Assembly (NCBI GenBank): GCA_018064685.1 | Contig: JAGHUS010000189.1 | Span: 1 to 32,743 of the forward strand | Origin: Bacteroidales bacterium | GTDB taxonomy: Bacteria > Bacteroidota > Bacteroidia > Bacteroidales > Bacteroidaceae | Length of the DNA: 32,743 bases | Reading direction: 5' to 3' | In this document: positions 30,725 through 32,743 of the stretch, piece after piece | How positions within the stretch are numbered: the stretch's first letter is position 1 | Layout: each line of letters opens with the position of its first letter | Notes under the pieces: model-generated | The model's database searches: none | What the model saw: the letters and a program-made list of their open reading frames with translations, nothing else | What the model was told of the DNA's origin: nothing | Translations under genes and position numbers: made by a program

Positions 30725-30921
30725 AGAGTTTAGGGTTTAGAGTTTAGAGTAGTTGTAAGTTTAGAGTATTAAAGTTATTTCCTCTAGTCGATAACTTTCA
30801 ATTTCTTACTTTTGACTTCCAACTCTCAACTACTCTCAACTCTACACTTCCAACTTTCAACTTTCAACTTCCAACTTTCAACTTCCAACTACTCTAAACT
30901 CTCAACTCTAAACTCTCAACT
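30725..30921. repeat. Long inverted repeat with a heptad tandem repeat
   Basis: The left arm (30725-30755, agagtttagggtttagag and on) is nearly complementary to the right arm (30886-30921, caactactctaaactctcaa and on). Between them, six copies of CAACTT(T/C)-type heptads run from 30851 to 30892. The 221-bp gap holds no gene. The structure could fold into a long hairpin between rny and the HAD gene. Confidence 0.8.
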
Positions 30922-30926
30922 AAATT

Positions 30927-31346
30927 ATGACTATTGCAGTAGATTTTGATGGAACGATTGTCGAACATCGTTATCCCGAGATTGGACGTGAGTTGCCTTT
31001 CGCTACTCAGACGCTGAAAATGCTGATCAAGGACGGTCACAAGCTTATTCTATGGAGTGTGCGCGAAGGTGAACTGCTGGAGGAGGCTGTGGAGTGGTGC
31101 CGTCAGCGCGGCGTGGAGTTCTATGCTGTCAACAAGGACTTCCCCGAGGAGGACCCAGAGAAGAACAAGCACTATAGTCGCAAGCTTAAGGCAGACGTAT
31201 GGATTGACGACCGCAATGTGGGTGGATTGCCCGATTGGGGAACTATCTATGCCATGATACGCGAGCGTAAGACCTACGAGCAGGTTCTGATGGAGGACAA
31301 CGAGGAGGCCTTCCGTAAGCCAAAGAAGAAGTGGTGGCAGTTCTAG
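30927..31346 (+). CDS. Small HAD-family phosphatase-like protein (BT0820 type)
   Basis: This 139-aa protein has HAD motif I at the very start (TIAVDFDGTIVEH, nucleophile Asp6 and acid Asp8) and motif IV late (VWIDDRNVGG). LILWSVREGE is motif II. The size is that of small HAD proteins without a cap domain described from Bacteroides. It probably hydrolyses a small phosphate ester; the substrate is unknown. It starts directly after the heptad repeat region and ends 208 bases before the next gene. Confidence 0.85.
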   Translation: MTIAVDFDGTIVEHRYPEIGRELPFATQTLKMLIKDGHKLILWSVREGELLEEAVEWCRQRGVEFYAVNKDFPEEDPEKNKHYSRKLKADVWIDDRNVGGLPDWGTIYAMIRERKTYEQVLMEDNEEAFRKPKKKWWQF

Positions 31347-31436
31347 TTGTCCCATTTGTGGCGCAAACATGTGTAAATGTTGTGTTTTTGCGCACTTTTT
31401 TGCGGAAAAGAGAAGAAAAAACGTAAAAATATGAAG

Positions 31437-31476
31437 ATAGTGATGTGCGGATTGACGTGCGTCACTATTTTTTTGT
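31437..31476 (+). terminator. Hairpin with a T-tract, probable intrinsic terminator
   Basis: ATAGTGA (31437-31443) pairs with TCACTAT (31462-31468), extended inward by six more pairs, three of the thirteen being G-U type, around a six-base loop; TTTTTTTG follows. It could end transcription of the HAD gene. It directly adjoins the -7 box of the next gene. Confidence 0.55.
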
Positions 31477-31483
31477 ATATTTG
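31476..31483 (+). promoter_or_regulatory. Probable -7 box for the secreted-protein gene
   Basis: TATATTTG fits TAnnTTTG. The start of transcription near 31490 would give a leader of about 64 bases before ATG 31554. The -33 region overlaps the terminator hairpin. Confidence 0.55.
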
Positions 31484-31553
31484 CGCAGTGTAACTATACG
31501 TTAACCAATATTTAACTAATTATTTTTTATTTACTAATTCAAAATTATTATCC

Positions 31554-32743
31554 ATGAAGAAAAGATTACTTTCTTTCTTTGCGTTTGCCCTAACGGCGCT
31601 CATGGTCAATGCTCAGAGCTGGACAATGCCAGAGATCAAGCTTACTACCGACCAGGTGCCCGAGAAGGCTTACATCTACAACGTGGAGTCGAGCAAGTTC
31701 CTCACCAAGGGAGGTGCTTGGGGTAACCACGCCAGTGTCAAGTCCGATCCCGCTGTAGCATTCCTGTATGAGATTCAGGCTCAGGAGGGTGAGAACACCT
31801 ACAAGCTTCACTGCTCGGCAGCTGCCAACAATGGTATGCTGGGCCGTCAGTCAGCCGAGGATGTCTATACCGACTGGAAGGCACAGACCGATTGGGGTCT
31901 GACTTGGGAGTTCAACGCCGTTACTGGTGGTTTCCAGGTCCGCACCGCTGCCAGCGATACCAACTGGGGTGCCAACAAGTACACCGAGGACGATCCCGTC
32001 AACTATGGTGTCTACATCTTGGGCTACAATCCCGAGCGCGATGACCTCACCAATGGTTCGGGCGACCCCATGGGTACCCACGATGGTATTTATATGGTCG
32101 ATCCCGATGCTGCAGATGGCTACGGTTGCACCTGGGTGTTCATGACCGAGGATGACTACGCATCTTACAGCACTCAGATGTCACTCTACAACAAGCTGCT
32201 TGAGGCTTTGGAGGTTGGCTACACCGAGGCAGAGTTGGATCCCTATGCCGCTCTTCTCACCAGTACCGATGCCGAGGCTATCAAGGCTGCCGTTGCAGAA
32301 GTTGACAACAAGATTCTGAACTATGCTTATGAGCACGCTACTCCCGAGAATCCTTTCGACGTGACGGCAAAGATTGCCAACCCAACCTTTGATGGTGCCA
32401 AGGATTCAGAGCCTGCTGGTTGGATCGATGAATTCTCTAACATGAAGATTCAGAACAACAAGGCATATCATATTTGGGACGATGAACTTGGTGTTGAGAG
32501 CGATGAGTATGGTTTCAACAACTTCTCTCAGAACTGGGCAAAGGATGGTAGCATCACCGCAAGTAACATCTATCAGGTTCTCTCTGAACTGCCTCAGGGT
32601 ACTTACATCCTTCAGGCTGATGCTATTGCTACTGGCGTGAATGCTGATACTCCTGTTTCTGGTTGCCAGCTCTATGCAGAGAGTGGTGCAGCTCGCTACG
32701 GTATCGACATTGATAAGAATGGCTGGACTGCTCCTGGCAGCAG
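31554..32743 (+). CDS. Secreted protein, 5' part only (cut by the window end)
   Basis: The first 396 residues of a longer protein are present; the frame is open to the end of the window. A signal peptide is clear (MKKRLLSFFAFALTALMVNA, cleaved near Gln21). The mature start includes KAYIYNVESSKFLTKGGAWG, a beta-rich pattern I associate with Bacteroidetes surface proteins of unknown role. A helical linker follows (about 205-262), then a second domain from about 275 with IANPTFDGAKDSEPAGWIDE, resembling the start of a galactose-binding or carbohydrate-binding module (NPxF...GW). No catalytic motif is visible in this part. The base composition is richer in G+C than in the Rpn island. Confidence 0.8.
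   Translation, partial: MKKRLLSFFAFALTALMVNAQSWTMPEIKLTTDQVPEKAYIYNVESSKFLTKGGAWGNHASVKSDPAVAFLYEIQAQEGENTYKLHCSAAANNGMLGRQSAEDVYTDWKAQTDWGLTWEFNAVTGGFQVRTAASDTNWGANKYTEDDPVNYGVYILGYNPERDDLTNGSGDPMGTHDGIYMVDPDAADGYGCTWVFMTEDDYASYSTQMSLYNKLLEALEVGYTEAELDPYAALLTSTDAEAIKAAVAEVDNKILNYAYEHATPENPFDVTAKIANPTFDGAKDSEPAGWIDEFSNMKIQNNKAYHIWDDELGVESDEYGFNNFSQNWAKDGSITASNIYQVLSELPQGTYILQADAIATGVNADTPVSGCQLYAESGAARYGIDIDKNGWTAPGS

Overview
The window looks like the chromosome of a Bacteroidales bacterium, most likely Prevotella or a close relative. The evidence is TAnnTTTG-type -7 promoter boxes (several with a TTTG 19 bp upstream), an almost complete lack of Shine-Dalgarno sites, a tmRNA encoding the tag GENNYALAA, and a coiled-coil/zapA/rny gene block and exopolysaccharide genes of Bacteroidales type. 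The genus is inferred, not proven.

Region 1 (1-3602): a small accessory island, all on the minus strand, next to the 3' end of the tmRNA gene ssrA. It holds two Rpn-family PD-(D/E)XK nuclease genes (165-1031 and 1956-2897) and the wreck of an antitoxin/PIN-toxin pair (1324-1737). The same roughly 150-200 bp repeat starts within a few bases after each of the three 3' ends, giving a cassette-like gene-repeat-gene-repeat-gene-repeat layout. Between the island and ssrA the last bases of ssrA are repeated twice more in 79-80 bp units, each with a strong hairpin.

Region 2 (3603-27461): an exopolysaccharide/capsule locus of the Wzx/Wzy type. The first plus-strand operon (3910-14678) holds an initiating phosphoglycosyl transferase, a large SLBB export protein, a chain-length regulator without kinase, a flippase, a putative glycosyltransferase, an EpsG-like polymerase, an acetyltransferase and two GT4 glycosyltransferases, several joined by ATGA overlaps. 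A beta-propeller lipoprotein (minus) and a further GT4 gene (plus) follow. Next comes a 619-aa fusion of a polytopic MraY/WecA-like domain with a monotopic phosphoglycosyl transferase. A minus-strand operon (25492 to 19482) encodes a Wzc-like tyrosine kinase, a Wzi-like outer-membrane protein, a lipocalin-like lipoprotein and a beta-helix protein with a C-terminal membrane anchor. The locus ends with a phosphoglycosyl transferase-like protein lacking the catalytic Asp-Glu pair and with rfbA. The expected flow is sugar activation, loading of the first sugar on undecaprenyl phosphate, chain assembly, flipping, polymerisation, export and surface attachment or trimming.

Region 3 (27462-32743): housekeeping and unrelated genes: a conserved protein of unknown function, a short coiled-coil protein, zapA, rny, a small HAD-family protein, and the start of a secreted protein cut by the window end.

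The most unusual items are the PNPT-PGT fusion with altered polytopic-domain catalytic motifs, the PGT-like protein without its dyad in the same locus, the cassette-like Rpn island beside ssrA, and a four-unit array of 23-bp palindromic repeats at 17186-17273.
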